Of a stretch of DNA of 64,000 nt, positions 35,360 to 44,474 are shown in pieces. Source of the DNA: Actinophytocola xanthii (lineage in GTDB: Bacteria; Actinomycetota; Actinomycetes; Mycobacteriales; Pseudonocardiaceae); NCBI RefSeq assembly GCF_001921205.1, contig NZ_MSIE01000005.1:1-64000 (forward strand), given 5' to 3'. A program made the translations under genes and the position numbers. The notes below the pieces were generated by a model. It was given only the letters and a program-made list of their open reading frames with translations. It was not told the DNA's origin and did not search any database. Numbering within the stretch: position 1 is the stretch's first letter; every line of letters starts with the position of its first letter.

Positions 35360-36546
35360 GTGCCCGGATTATCCCGTCGGAATGCCCCTGGCGTTCGTCA
35401 GGAGGTTCGACGGCGGGGGTTCGCCCGCCGCGTCTCGCCGGCACGGCCGCGGCGACCGCGGGAGAACCGCTCGGCGGTGCTGGCGGCCCTGGCGGCTCTG
35501 GCTCCCCTCGGCTCCATCGGTACGGCGGCTGCCGCGATCGGCGCGCTGATCTTCACCTCGGGTTCGCTCGACGCGACCCGCGAACAGATCCTGATCGCGG
35601 AGCAGGGCCAGTACACGGATCGTTACAGCCGCGCCGTCGAACAACTCGGCCAACACGGACCGGAGAAGCTCCAGGTCCGGCTCGGTGGGATCTACGCGCT
35701 GGAACGCCTCAGCCGCGACTCGCCGCGCGACCAGCCCACCATCCTCGAGATGGTCTCGGCCTTCGTCCGCAGCACGGCGCCGGCCGAGCTGAACGACTCG
35801 CGGTTCCGGTGCCCGGCGGCCAGGCCGGACCGTCTCGAGGTGGACATCCAGGCGGCCCTCACCGTCCTCGGCCGCCGCGACACCGGCCATGACGACGATG
35901 CCGCGGTCGATCTCGCCGGCACGTGCCTCGCCCGCGCGGACCTGAGCGAGGCGGCGATCGCCAGGGCGGATCTGGGCAATGCCGACCTCGACTCCGCGGA
36001 CCTGCGACGGGCGGACCTGAGCGCGGCGAGCGTGATCTACACGAACCTGCGGGGCGCTCGCCTGGACGGCGCCCGCCTGGACCGCGCGGTTCTGTTCAGC
36101 GGTGACCTGACGCGGGCGAACCTCTCGTCGGCAAGCCTGCGCGAAGCGGACCTGTCCGTCGCGACCTCTATGACGCCAGCTTCCTTCGTGCCGACCTCAC
36201 CGAGGCGAACCTGTCGCTCGCGAAACTCGGGGAGGTCGAGCTCTCCCAGGCACGCCTGCGCGAAGCGAACCTGACCGGCGCCGACCTGAGCGGTGCCAGG
36301 CTGAGCAGGGCGACCCTCCACAATGCGAACCTGAGCAGAGCCAACCTCGACGGCGCGAACCTCAGCGGCGCCGACCTGAGCGGCGCCAACCTCCGCGACG
36401 CGAACCTCAGCGGCGCCAACCTCCGCGACACCAACCTGCGCGGCGCGGACCTACGAGGCGCCCGCCTCACCGACGCCAACCACGACGTGGGCACGATCGT
36501 GAGCCGCACCCGCACGAGCGACGCGACCACCGGCAAGTGGTGGTAG
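35360..36546 (+). pseudogene. Pentapeptide-repeat membrane protein, broken by one-base frameshift
   Basis: The frame from GTG 35360 encodes a basic N-terminus, a membrane segment (about residues 38-70, SAVLAALAALAPLGSIGTAAAAIG), a domain with QYTDRYSRAVEQLGQ and LQVRLGGIYALERLSRDS seen in this group, and then A(D/N)LxxA repeats. At about 36165-36167 (GCGACCTCTATGAC) the repeats jump to the +2 frame: adding one C restores ATLYDASFLRADLTEANL and continues A(D/N)L repeats to a TAG at 36544-36546. So the gene is one base short, by mutation or read error. The restored product would have about 395 residues. Repeats form a right-handed quadrilateral helix; role unknown. Confidence 0.8.
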
Positions 36547-36700
36547 CGCCGCACGAGGAACGTCCACATGGAATCGAGCGATCTGCCTGGTACTGCGGGA
36601 AGCGGTCGCGGCGTGCCCGTGTTTTCGGGGTGGTTTCCGAGGTTTCGCCGTTCTCGTGGCTTTTTCTCGGCACGATGCGGCGTCGACGGGTCTTGCCTGG

Positions 36701-36774
36701 TGGGGCGGGTGGGGCTCGAACCCACGGCCAAAGGATTATGAGTCCTCTGCTCTAACCGACTGAGCTACCGCCCC
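36701..36774 (-). tRNA. tRNA with CAT anticodon (elongator Met, or Ile2)
   Basis: A 74-base cloverleaf: acceptor GGGGCGG pairs with CCGCCCC, discriminator A, D-arm AGCTCAGTCGGTTAGAGC, anticodon arm GAGGACTCATAATCCTT, T-arm GTGGGTTCGAGCCCCAC. CAT can be elongator Met or, after lysidine modification of C34, Ile2. I favour Met with modest confidence. It is not initiator type: acceptor position 1-72 is a G-C pair. Confidence 0.85.
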
Positions 36775-37065
36775 TGGGACCGAAGAACGCTGGGCCGAGC
36801 TCAGTTCCAGGAGCTCCTAGCGACCACGACCGTGTCCGCGCTCCAAGGTTACAGGGCGCCACGTCGAGATCACCTCACACCCCGTCGCCACCACACGGCG
36901 CACTCCCCCATCGGCGGTTCTCCTCGTCGCGGCTCCGCTTCGGCAGGGGCACTGCCGGGTGCGGGGTTCTCGCGCGCGGGAAGCCACGTGGGGAACGGTC
37001 TCCGCCTCGTGGACCCACCACCCCGAGGACGGACTGGACGTGACCCTCAGCCCGGTCAGATGACA
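36775..37065. other. Intergenic stretch between two tRNA genes
   Basis: No supported coding frame. A short hairpin GAGCTC...GAGCTC is at about 36797-36816. The remainder likely holds the promoter of the minus-strand tRNA-CAT gene. Confidence 0.5.
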
Positions 37066-37092
37066 CAAAAAAGGGCCTGTGACCAGGCCCTT
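37066..37092 (-). terminator. Rho-independent terminator of tRNA-Asn
   Basis: On the minus strand AAGGGCCTGGTCACAGGCCCTT forms a 9-bp stem with a 4-base loop and is followed by TTTT(T), a textbook terminator 4 bases beyond the tRNA 3' end. Confidence 0.9.
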
Positions 37093-37095
37093 AAG

Positions 37096-37168
<73 letters not shown>

Positions 37169-37300
37169 TCGCTCACCGGTTCGTGCCGGCGGGACCCAAC
37201 TCTAGCGCATGGCGCGAGGAGGTTCTCCGCCGGCCGGCAAGTCGTGCCGGACTGGGGGAAGATGGCACTACACAGCAGGCGAGCCTTGGAGGGTGATGAG

Positions 37301-37549
37301 ATGAAGGCGTTCGTGCTGGGCGCCGCGGTTGGGTACGTGCTCGGGGCCAAGGCCGGCCGCGGGCGTTACGACCAGATCGTGCGCACGTACCGCAAGGTCG
37401 CCGATCACCCCGCGGTGCAGGGCGCTGCCGGCGTCGCGCGGGCCAAGGTCGGCGAGAAGGTCGGGCTGGGCGGCCGGAGCAAGTCCGCGACCGCGCAGAA
37501 CACCAACGGCCGGCGGAACGTGAGTGAACCGGCCTACCACCAGCCCTGA
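37301..37549 (+). CDS. Small YtxH-like protein
   Basis: The 82-residue product starts at ATG 37301 after TTGGAGGGTGATGAG. The N-terminus MKAFVLGAAVGYVLGAKAGRGRYDQI has a Gly/Ala-rich hydrophobic stretch followed by a basic helix, then VRTYRKVADHPAVQGAAGVARAKVGEKVG, as in actinobacterial YtxH-like stress-type proteins. It likely sits at the membrane. Function unknown. Its 3' end overlaps the next gene's first possible start by 26 bases. Confidence 0.8.
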   Translation: MKAFVLGAAVGYVLGAKAGRGRYDQIVRTYRKVADHPAVQGAAGVARAKVGEKVGLGGRSKSATAQNTNGRRNVSEPAYHQP

Positions 37550-38543
37550 TCCGGCTCGGGCCCCCGCACGTGACGTGCGGGGGCTCGCCAAGGCCAACCT
37601 CCACCTGCACCTCACCGGCGCCATGCGGCCGGCCACGCTGGCCGAGCTCGCGGCCCGCCGCGGCGTCGCCGTCCCACCGCCGCTCCCCCGCGCCGTCGGC
37701 ACCTGGGCCGACTTCCAGGGCCGGTACGACGCGGCGCGGCAGGCCATCGGCACTCCGGAGGACGTTCGCCGGGTCGTCGTCGAGGCCGCCGAGGACGACG
37801 CCCGCGACGGCTGCGGATGGCTGGAACTCCAGGTCGACCCCACCTCCTACGCCCCCGCACTCGGCGGGCTTCGCGCGGCCGTTGAGGCCGTGCTCGCGGG
37901 TGCCCGGGAGGCGCCCATTCCCACCGGCGTGATCGTCGCGTCCAGCTGGACGCGCCCACCCGAGCACGCCGAACGGCTCGCGCGGCTCGCGGCCGAGTAC
38001 GCCGGCCAGGGGGTGGTCGGGTTCGGCCTGTCCAACGACGAGCGCAACGCCACCGTGGCCGACTTCGCGCCCGCGTTCCGTGTGGCGCGGGACGCCGGCC
38101 TGGTGGCCACCCCGCACTCCGGGTTCTACACCGGCGCCGAGCACGTGCTGGACTGCGTGCGCTACCTCGGCGCCAACCGCATCGGCCACGGCACGGCCGC
38201 CGCGGCCGACCCGGCGGCACTCGAGCTCCTCGCCCGGCGGCAGGTGGTGCTCGAGCTCTGCCCCACCTCCTACCCGCCGTTCGGCGTGCACGAGCTGGCG
38301 ACTATCCCGCTGCGCACCCTGGTGGACGCGGGCGTCCCGGTGGCCGTCGCGACCGACGACCCGCTGCTGTTCGGTACCGGACTCGTCGGCCAGTACACGA
38401 TCTGCCGCGAGGTCCTCGGCCTCGACGACCACCAGCTCGCCGCGCTGGCCGCGGGGAGCATTCACGGCTCCGCCGCCCCCGAGGCGGTCAGGCGGGACCT
38501 CCTGGCCGCGGTCGACCGGTGGAGCCGGGACTCCCCCGGCTGA
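37524..38543 (+). CDS. add: Adenosine deaminase family protein
   Basis: The family deaminates adenosine (or adenine, or aminodeoxyfutalosine) with a zinc ion. Zinc ligands are visible: H27 and H29 in NLHLHLTGAMRP, the His in ATPHSGFYTGAEHV, and the Asp in ATDDPLLFGTG; RIGHGTAAA is the next conserved block. The usual GDE motif is replaced by SNDERNAT, keeping the Glu. The product has 339 residues from GTG 37524; a GTG at 37575 would remove the overlap with the upstream gene. No futalosine-pathway genes are nearby. The exact substrate is not certain. Confidence 0.82.
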   Translation: MNRPTTSPDPARAPARDVRGLAKANLHLHLTGAMRPATLAELAARRGVAVPPPLPRAVGTWADFQGRYDAARQAIGTPEDVRRVVVEAAEDDARDGCGWLELQVDPTSYAPALGGLRAAVEAVLAGAREAPIPTGVIVASSWTRPPEHAERLARLAAEYAGQGVVGFGLSNDERNATVADFAPAFRVARDAGLVATPHSGFYTGAEHVLDCVRYLGANRIGHGTAAAADPAALELLARRQVVLELCPTSYPPFGVHELATIPLRTLVDAGVPVAVATDDPLLFGTGLVGQYTICREVLGLDDHQLAALAAGSIHGSAAPEAVRRDLLAAVDRWSRDSPG

Positions 38544-38558
38544 ACGCCGGGCCCGGGC

Positions 38559-39458
38559 TCACGGGCGCACGGCCACGACCTGGTACTCGGTGGTCGGGCC
38601 GGGCGGGGTGCCGAAGCGAGCGTTGGGCAGGTAGAGCCGGCCGGCGAAGTAGCCGACGGTCGTCGGGACGTCGAAGCGCGGGTCGGTGATCTGGTCGACC
38701 ACCGTCGTCGAGTCACCGCGTACGCGCAGGGCGGTCACGGTGTTCAGCCGGTTCTGCACCACGTACAGCGTGCGGCCGCGGAGCAGCAGGCCGTCGCCGT
38801 TGGTGAGCGTGATCGGCACGGCGACCCGGTGGGTGACGCCGTTGCGCTCCACCCGGAACAGCGAGCCCGTGTTCGACTGCACGACCAGGAGGTCCCGACC
38901 GTCCGGGGTCCGCGCGATCCCGTTGGCGTTGAAGCCCTGCTGGTAGACCAGATCGCCGGTCAGCGGGACGACCTCGGCGCGGGCGGGCAGGCGACCACCG
39001 GACAGCGGCAGGCGGTACAGCACCGGGTTGAGCGAGTCGGTGAACCACGCGGCGGTCGGGGTCAGCACCACGTCGTTGACGAACGCGGTACCGGACGCGA
39101 GCTGGTAGCTCGCCAGGACACGGCCGGAGCGGGTGTCGACCACCCGCGCGTTGCCGGCGGCACCACCGGCGACGAACAGGCGACCGCGGGCGTCGGTCTT
39201 CATCCCGACCGACGGGGTGCCCGGCCCGGTGCTGACGATGCGGCCGCGCCCCGTCACAAGGTCGACCTTGTAGATCGACCCGTCGGCGAGCGAGCCGAGG
39301 TACGCGACCGGGCCGGGGCCGATCGCGATGCCCTCGGGCTGGAACCCGTTGGGCAGGGGGATCGTCGCGGGAAACAGGGAGCCGGCCGAGGCGGCGGGCG
39401 CGAGGCCGAACAACGCCAGGGCGGCGACGAGCAGGGAGAGTCCAACGCGTCGGAGCAT
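38559..39458 (-). CDS. Secreted SMP-30/ScyD-like beta-propeller protein
   Basis: The 299-residue product (ATG 39458 after GAAGGA; ATG 39482 also possible) has a clear signal peptide, MLRRVGLSLLVAALALFGL then APAASA. The mature part has repeated blade-like units, e.g. PEGIAIGPGPVAYLGSLADGSIYKVDL, FVNDVVLTPTAAWFTDSLNPVLYRL, and NANGIARTPDGRDLLVVQSN. This resembles SMP-30/gluconolactonase-like and ScyD/ScyE propellers. No lipobox. It is sometimes annotated as superoxide dismutase in actinomycetes; I see no support for that. It is convergent with add. Confidence 0.78.
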   Translation of the reverse strand: MLRRVGLSLLVAALALFGLAPAASAGSLFPATIPLPNGFQPEGIAIGPGPVAYLGSLADGSIYKVDLVTGRGRIVSTGPGTPSVGMKTDARGRLFVAGGAAGNARVVDTRSGRVLASYQLASGTAFVNDVVLTPTAAWFTDSLNPVLYRLPLSGGRLPARAEVVPLTGDLVYQQGFNANGIARTPDGRDLLVVQSNTGSLFRVERNGVTHRVAVPITLTNGDGLLLRGRTLYVVQNRLNTVTALRVRGDSTTVVDQITDPRFDVPTTVGYFAGRLYLPNARFGTPPGPTTEYQVVAVRP

Positions 39459-39520
39459 CACGGCATCCTTCGTTGGGGGCATGGGACATCTCCAACCTAC
39501 GCACGCGGCGCGGGAAGGGC

Positions 39521-40072
39521 TCAGAGCCGCATGGCACCCAGCGCGGAGTCGAGCAGCACCTCGCGCATCTCCTCGTCCGAGACCTCCTCCTTGAGGTAGG
39601 CACTCGCGCTCAGCGCGGCACCGAGGACCTCCATCGCCGCGATCGCGCGCAGCTGCTCGGCGGTCGTGGGTGCCGGGCCGGCCAGCCACGTCGCGAGCTG
39701 GTTCCCCATGTCGATCATGTCCTGCCAGATCGACTCCGCAGCGGCGACCACCCCGGCCGGATCGCGCATGAAGATCCCGACCAGGGAACGGTTGTCGAGC
39801 ATCACGTCGAGGATGCGGGCGAGGACATCGCGGACGGCGGCCGGCGTGTGCGGTTGGTTGGAGGCGAAGTCCAGGACCTCCTGCCAGCCGTCGACCAGCG
39901 GGGCGACGATCGCGCTGAGCAGGGCCTGTTTCGAGGAGTAGTGGTAGTACAGGGACGCCTTCGTCAGCCCGACCCGTTCGGCGATCTCCCGCAGGCTGGT
40001 CTGGTCGAAGCCGCGCGTGGAGAACAGCTCGAGGGCTACCTCACGAATCTTGTCGCGAGTGTCCCCGTCCAT
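39521..40072 (-). CDS. TetR-family repressor, probable regulator of the MMPL exporter
   Basis: The 183-residue product (ATG 40072 after GGAAGG; GTG 40081 possible) has the TetR helix-turn-helix at about 5-55: TRDKIREVALELFSTRGFDQTSLREIAERVGLTKASLYYHYSSKQALL. The C-terminal half is a helical ligand-binding domain. It is divergent from an MMPL exporter over a 140-base gap with a near-perfect palindrome, the standard layout for a TetR repressor of its neighbour. The ligand is unknown but could be an MMPL substrate. Confidence 0.9.
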   Translation of the reverse strand: MDGDTRDKIREVALELFSTRGFDQTSLREIAERVGLTKASLYYHYSSKQALLSAIVAPLVDGWQEVLDFASNQPHTPAAVRDVLARILDVMLDNRSLVGIFMRDPAGVVAAAESIWQDMIDMGNQLATWLAGPAPTTAEQLRAIAAMEVLGAALSASAYLKEEVSDEEMREVLLDSALGAMRL

Positions 40073-40148
40073 CCACGCCACCTTCCCTCAGGACTTTCTC
40101 AGTCGGTCAACGTTAGCGTTCCGCGCGTCTGGCCACCGCAGTGGATCT

Positions 40149-40168
40149 TACCTACCGGGCGGCAGGTA
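40149..40168. promoter_or_regulatory. TetR-type operator upstream of the MMPL gene
   Basis: The 20-base site fits TACCTNCCGNNCGGNAGGTA, 16 of 20 positions being symmetrical. It lies 45 bases before the exporter start codon and 77 bases before the repressor start. Confidence 0.75.
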
Positions 40169-40212
40169 GACTGCGTTCCGCGCCAGTTGGGCGTCATTCA
40201 AGGGGAGGTCTG

Positions 40213-42372
40213 ATGTTCGAACGATTGGGGCGATTCGTCGTCCACAACCCGTGGAAAGTGATCGCCGGGTGGGTGCTGATCACGGTCGCCGTGGTCTCCT
40301 TCGCCCCGGCGCTGGGCGACGTGGTGACCAGCGACCAGTCCAACTTCCTGCCTTCGGACTACGAGTCGGTCCAGGCCGGCGAGCTCGCCACGCGAGCGTT
40401 CGGGGAGCAGAACGACTCGAGCGCCACGATCGTGGTGCGGCGCGAGGACGGTGCCGAGCTCAGCCAGCAGGACACCGGTGCGATCGGGGATCTCGCGCAG
40501 GAGCTGCAGGGCGCGGACATCGAGCGCGTCACGCAGGTGGTGACCGGGGAGCAGGCCGTCTCGCCGAACAAGAAGGTGCAGCTGGTCAGCGTCGGGCTCA
40601 AGGGCATCGGCGACGACCCCGTCCTGGTCGAGGCGATCGGCAAGATCCGGGACACCACGGCACCCGCGCTCGAGGACACCGGCCTGGAGTACGCGGTGAC
40701 CGGTGACGTCGCGATGTTCGCCGACAACGCCGACGCCTTCGACACCGCGTTCGTGATCGTCGGTGCGGCCACGATCGTGCTGATCATCGGTCTGCTGCTG
40801 CTGATCTACCGCAGCCCGGTGGCAGCGCTGCTGCCGATCGTGACGGTCGGCGTGGTGAGCGCGATCGCGCCCGGCCTCATCGCCTGGCTCGCGCAGGCGT
40901 TCAACTTCCAGGTCGACCAGTCCGTGCAGATCGTGATGACGATCGTGCTCTACGGCGTGGGCACCGACTACATCGTGTTCCTGCTGTTCCGCTTCCGGGA
41001 GCAGCTGCGGGCGGGCGAGGACCCGAAGCAGGCACTGGTCAAGTCGGTGGCCCGGGTGGGTGAGGTCATCGCCTCCGCCGCCGCGGCGATCATCATCGCG
41101 TTCAGCGCCCTGCTGCTGGCTGTGTTCGGTGGGTTCCGCAGCTTCGGCCCCAGCCTCTCGATCGCCGTCGCGCTGATGGCACTGGCGTCGGTGACGCTGA
41201 TCCCGGCGGTGGTGTCGCTGCTCGGCACGAAGGTGTTCTGGCCGTCGAAGTCCTGGCAGCGCACGCCGAAGGGCACCACGTTCCAGCGGCTCGGCGCGTT
41301 CACCGGGCGTCGCCCCGGCGTCGTGGCGCTGGTCTCCGGCGGCCTGATGGTCGTGCTGGCACTGGGAATGATCGGCTTCAACACCGACTACGACCAGACC
41401 GGGCAGCTGCCTGCCGACACCGAGTCCGCGCGCGGGCTGGAGTACATGGAGTCCGGGTTCCCGCCCGGGGCGTTGAACCCGACCTCGGTGCTCGTCGAGT
41501 CCGAGAACGGCGCGCTCGACCAGGCCGCGATGAACGCCTACGCCGGCGAGCTGGCCGAGGTCCCGGGCGTTGGCGCGGTGCGGCCGGGCCCGACCGGTCC
41601 CGTGACGTTCAGCGAGGACGGGACGATCGGCCAGATCGACCTGATGTTGGACAGCAGCCCGTACGCCAACGCGTCGCTCGACCTGGTGGAGGGCGAGCTG
41701 CGGGACTTCGCCAAGAGCGAGGCGCCGGAGGGCACGAAGGCCTACGTCGGCGGGATCACGTCGGCCTTCGCCGACATCAGGAGCGCGAACACCCGCGACC
41801 TGTGGGTGATCTTCCCGGTGGCCGGCCTGTTCATCGCCATCGTGCTGGGGCTGCTGCTGCGCAGCCTGGTCGCGCCGCTCTACCTGATGGTGGCCGTCGT
41901 CCTCGGCTTCTTCAGCACGATGGGCGCGACAGTGTTGGCCTTCCAGGGCATCGGTGACCGGCCGGGCGTGTCGTTCATGCTGCCGATGCTGGTCTACCTG
42001 TTCGTGGTGGCGATCGGAACGGACTACAACATCCTGATGATCGCCCGCCTACGGGAGGAGGCGAAGCTCGGCAACGACCCCCGCAAGGCGGCAACCCTGG
42101 CCGTCGAGCACGGCGGCCCGTCCGTCGGGGCGGCAGGGCTCATCCTGGCCGGCACGTTCGCCTCGATGATCCTCGCCGGGGTCTCGTTCCTCGTGGAGAT
42201 GGGCTTCGCGGTGTCGCTCGGCATTCTGATCGCGGCGTTCGTGATGTCGATGTTCCTCGTGCCGGGGATCACCGCGCTGCTCGGGCACAAGGCGTGGTGG
42301 CCCGGCCACGGCGACCGCCCGCAGACCCCGGCGGTGAACCAGCGGGACACGGCGGACGTCGGCTCCGCGTGA
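40213..42372 (+). CDS. MMPL-family RND transporter
   Basis: The 719-residue product (ATG after AAGGGGAGGTCTG) is an RND-superfamily exporter of the MmpL type. It has two repeats, each with one membrane helix, a periplasmic porter domain, and five helices. ERLGRFVVHNPWKVIAGWVL starts helix 1. The proton-relay region contains YGVGTDYIVFLLFRFREQ in the first half and AIGTDYNILMIARLREE in the second, both with the conserved GTDY. MmpL proteins move lipids, siderophores or drugs with proton motive force. A divergent TetR gene suggests substrate-induced expression. Confidence 0.92.
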   Translation: MFERLGRFVVHNPWKVIAGWVLITVAVVSFAPALGDVVTSDQSNFLPSDYESVQAGELATRAFGEQNDSSATIVVRREDGAELSQQDTGAIGDLAQELQGADIERVTQVVTGEQAVSPNKKVQLVSVGLKGIGDDPVLVEAIGKIRDTTAPALEDTGLEYAVTGDVAMFADNADAFDTAFVIVGAATIVLIIGLLLLIYRSPVAALLPIVTVGVVSAIAPGLIAWLAQAFNFQVDQSVQIVMTIVLYGVGTDYIVFLLFRFREQLRAGEDPKQALVKSVARVGEVIASAAAAIIIAFSALLLAVFGGFRSFGPSLSIAVALMALASVTLIPAVVSLLGTKVFWPSKSWQRTPKGTTFQRLGAFTGRRPGVVALVSGGLMVVLALGMIGFNTDYDQTGQLPADTESARGLEYMESGFPPGALNPTSVLVESENGALDQAAMNAYAGELAEVPGVGAVRPGPTGPVTFSEDGTIGQIDLMLDSSPYANASLDLVEGELRDFAKSEAPEGTKAYVGGITSAFADIRSANTRDLWVIFPVAGLFIAIVLGLLLRSLVAPLYLMVAVVLGFFSTMGATVLAFQGIGDRPGVSFMLPMLVYLFVVAIGTDYNILMIARLREEAKLGNDPRKAATLAVEHGGPSVGAAGLILAGTFASMILAGVSFLVEMGFAVSLGILIAAFVMSMFLVPGITALLGHKAWWPGHGDRPQTPAVNQRDTADVGSA

Positions 42373-42530
42373 ACGAAACCCTGCGGTGCTGCCAGGTCGG
42401 GGGTCCGGCAGCACCGCAGGGTCAACCGCGAGATCGTCCGTCGCCCTCGCGTTGTTACAGCCGGCCTCCACTCGAACGGGTGGACCTCGTCACGGCGACG
42501 CTCCGGCCCCGCGCGCGTTACCGTCTCGGA

Positions 42531-43028
42531 GTGCTTGAGGAGACAGCTGGTGCCGAGACCCCACGAGCGGGTCTGCGCGTGGTGGTGGACGACCTGTCGG
42601 GGCCCGAGATCGCCGAGCTCCTCGCCGAGCATCTCGAGCAGATGCGGGCCATCACTCCACTTGAGAGCAAGCACGCACTCGACCTGGACGAGCTTCGCAA
42701 GCCAGAGGTCACCTTCTGGTCGGCGATCGACGGGGACGTCCTCGTCGGGTGCGCCGCGATCAAGAGGCTGGACGCCGGCCACGCGGAGGTCAAGTCGATG
42801 CGGACCCGCCCGGCCCGCACCCGGGGCGGGGTCGCCTCGATGTTGTTGGCACACCTCATCGACGAGGCCCGGCGGATGGGTCTCTCGCGGCTGAGCCTGG
42901 AAACCGGCTCGGCGGAGTTCTTCCTACCGGCGAGGAAGCTGTACGAGAAGTTCGGTTTCGACTACTGCGAGCCGTTCGCGGACTACCGACCGGACCCGCA
43001 CAGTGTGTTCATGACGCGCCAGATCTGA
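42531..43028 (+). CDS. GNAT-family N-acetyltransferase
   Basis: The 165-residue product (GTG 42531) has the acetyl-CoA motif MRTRPARTRGGVASMLLAHL (about 96-115), the strand VLVGCAAIKRLDAGHAEVKS before it, and LSRLSLETGSAEFFLPARKLYEKFGFDYC after it. These match the YhfO/PanM-like GNAT subgroup that acts on small amines or protein N-termini. No substrate evidence. It may belong to the MMPL transcript (159-base gap), but the gap argues for its own promoter. Confidence 0.85.
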   Translation: MLEETAGAETPRAGLRVVVDDLSGPEIAELLAEHLEQMRAITPLESKHALDLDELRKPEVTFWSAIDGDVLVGCAAIKRLDAGHAEVKSMRTRPARTRGGVASMLLAHLIDEARRMGLSRLSLETGSAEFFLPARKLYEKFGFDYCEPFADYRPDPHSVFMTRQI

Positions 43029-43053
43029 CCGCGCACAGGCGCAGGGAGCCCGA

Positions 43054-43818
43054 TCAGCGGACCCGGGCGACCACGAAGACGCGGCGGAACGGGAACCAGG
43101 TCGTGCCGTCGTCCCTGACGGGGTAGGCGGCGCGCAACCGGGGTGCGAGTTCGCCCCGGAACTCCTGCCAGGACCGCTCGTCGAGAGCGGACCGGATCGG
43201 GCGCAGCGCGGTGCCGGTGACCCACTCCAGCACCGCGTCCGCGCCGGTGAGCCGCTGCAGGTAGGTGGTCTCCCAGGCGTCCACCTCGCACCCGGCGTCG
43301 CTCAGCACGGTGGCGTAGCCGGCCGGGTCGAGCACGGCGTCCTCCTCGCGCAGCGCCACCGGTTCCAGGCGGGCCCGCCAGCGCTGGGTCGCGACCAGCG
43401 AGCGCACCTCGACGTGGGAGGGTGCGCCGAAGTTCCCCGGCACCTGGAAGGCCAGCCACGCCCCGGTCGGGAGCCGGCCGACCCACCGGGCGAGCAGCTC
43501 GGGGTGTCCGGGCACCCACTGCAGTACGGCGTTCGACACGACCACGTCGATGTCGGGGCGCGGAGCCCACTCCCGGACGTCGCCCACCTCGGCGTCGAGC
43601 CCGCGGCCGCGGGCGGCCTCGACCATCTCCGGCGAGGAGTCCATCGCCTCGACCTTGGCGGAGGGCCACCGCTGCGCGAGGGTGGCGGTGAGGTTGCCGG
43701 GACCGCAGCCGAGGTCCGCGACCCGGCGCGGTGACTCCACCCGCACCCGGCCCAGCAGGTCGAAGAACGGCCGCGAGCGATGATCGGCGTACTCGAGGTA
43801 CTTCCCGGGATCCCACAT
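43054..43818 (-). CDS. tam: Trans-aconitate 2-methyltransferase
   Basis: Tam methylates trans-aconitate, a by-product that inhibits aconitase, using SAM. From ATG 43818 (after CTGGAGGTGTTC) the product has 254 residues. WDPGKYLEYADHRSRPFFDLLGRV is the Tam N-terminal signature; SAM motif I is VADLGCGPGNLT, the acidic loop is VEAMDSSPEMV, and VSNAVLQWVPGHPEL follows. The C-terminal part matches the family (TTYLQRLTGADAVLEWVTGTALRPI). A GTACGTACGTAC palindrome at 43837-43848, just upstream, may be regulatory. Confidence 0.93.
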   Translation of the reverse strand: MWDPGKYLEYADHRSRPFFDLLGRVRVESPRRVADLGCGPGNLTATLAQRWPSAKVEAMDSSPEMVEAARGRGLDAEVGDVREWAPRPDIDVVVSNAVLQWVPGHPELLARWVGRLPTGAWLAFQVPGNFGAPSHVEVRSLVATQRWRARLEPVALREEDAVLDPAGYATVLSDAGCEVDAWETTYLQRLTGADAVLEWVTGTALRPIRSALDERSWQEFRGELAPRLRAAYPVRDDGTTWFPFRRVFVVARVR

Positions 43819-43946
43819 GAACACCTCCAGCAAACCGTACGTACGTACCGCTTACTCTAGATGATCGAGTCCCGAGTGTGTCGAAGACTGATCTTCGGCT
43901 CACCGGCGGCCCTTGCCGGCCGGCAGAAGCACCGAGGCCTCAGGAC

Positions 43947-44474
43947 TTACTCGTCCAGTGCCTGGCGGATCTTCGTGGCCACCTCGGCCGCCACCCGGCG
44001 CACTGCCTGCTCGTCGACACCCGCGTCGGCCCTGACCTGCAGCACGACGCCGTCCCGCCCCGGAATCCTGCGCTGCACGAACCACGCCCCTCCCCCGGGC
44101 AGCTCCTGCCGGTGCCGGGACCGGATCGACCCGTTCACGCGCGCGTGTACGACGTCGGGCAGCTTGTTCGGCCGCTCCAGGGCATAGCGCGCCGGTCGCA
44201 GGTCGGTGAGCAGGACGGCCTCGCCGGCGGTGCCGGTCTCCTGTGCCTCGACCAGCTCCAGCTGGCCGTTGCCCCAGGTGACCTTGCTGACCAGGTGCCA
44301 GCCAACCCGCCGCGGCCCGTCCCTGCCCGGCACCCAGAGCCCGTACGAGGTGGCGAAGAGGGAGCCGCCGCCACGCAGCCCCGCCGTCGCCACGACGTGC
44401 TCGTCCCGCTCCAGTGCCCCCTCGAGCTCGGGCGGCACCCCACCGCCGAACAACCGCCGCAGCAGTCCCGTCAC
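43947..44474 (-). CDS. Conserved hypothetical protein coupled to dnaG
   Basis: The 175-residue product (GTG 44474) overlaps the dnaG stop by 4 bases (GTGA). The N-terminus TGLLRRLFGGGVPPELEGALERDEHVVATA is followed by a beta-rich part (LFATSYGLWVPGRDGPRRVGWHLVSKVTW; LELVEAQ) with a PH-like strand pattern, and a C-terminal helix RRVAAEVATKIRQALDE. No membrane segment. I do not recognise a named family. Tight coupling to primase is consistent in related genomes as far as I recall, but a replication role is only a guess. Confidence 0.75.
   Translation of the reverse strand: MTGLLRRLFGGGVPPELEGALERDEHVVATAGLRGGGSLFATSYGLWVPGRDGPRRVGWHLVSKVTWGNGQLELVEAQETGTAGEAVLLTDLRPARYALERPNKLPDVVHARVNGSIRSRHRQELPGGGAWFVQRRIPGRDGVVLQVRADAGVDEQAVRRVAAEVATKIRQALDE

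Noticed and set aside
37524-38543. Assignment as aminodeoxyfutalosine deaminase of the alternative menaquinone pathway
   Set aside because: No mqn genes nearby and motifs do not separate it from adenosine deaminase; family-level call only.
38559-39458. Superoxide dismutase label often given to such proteins
   Set aside because: No metal-binding or SOD motif is visible; the repeats are of beta-propeller type.
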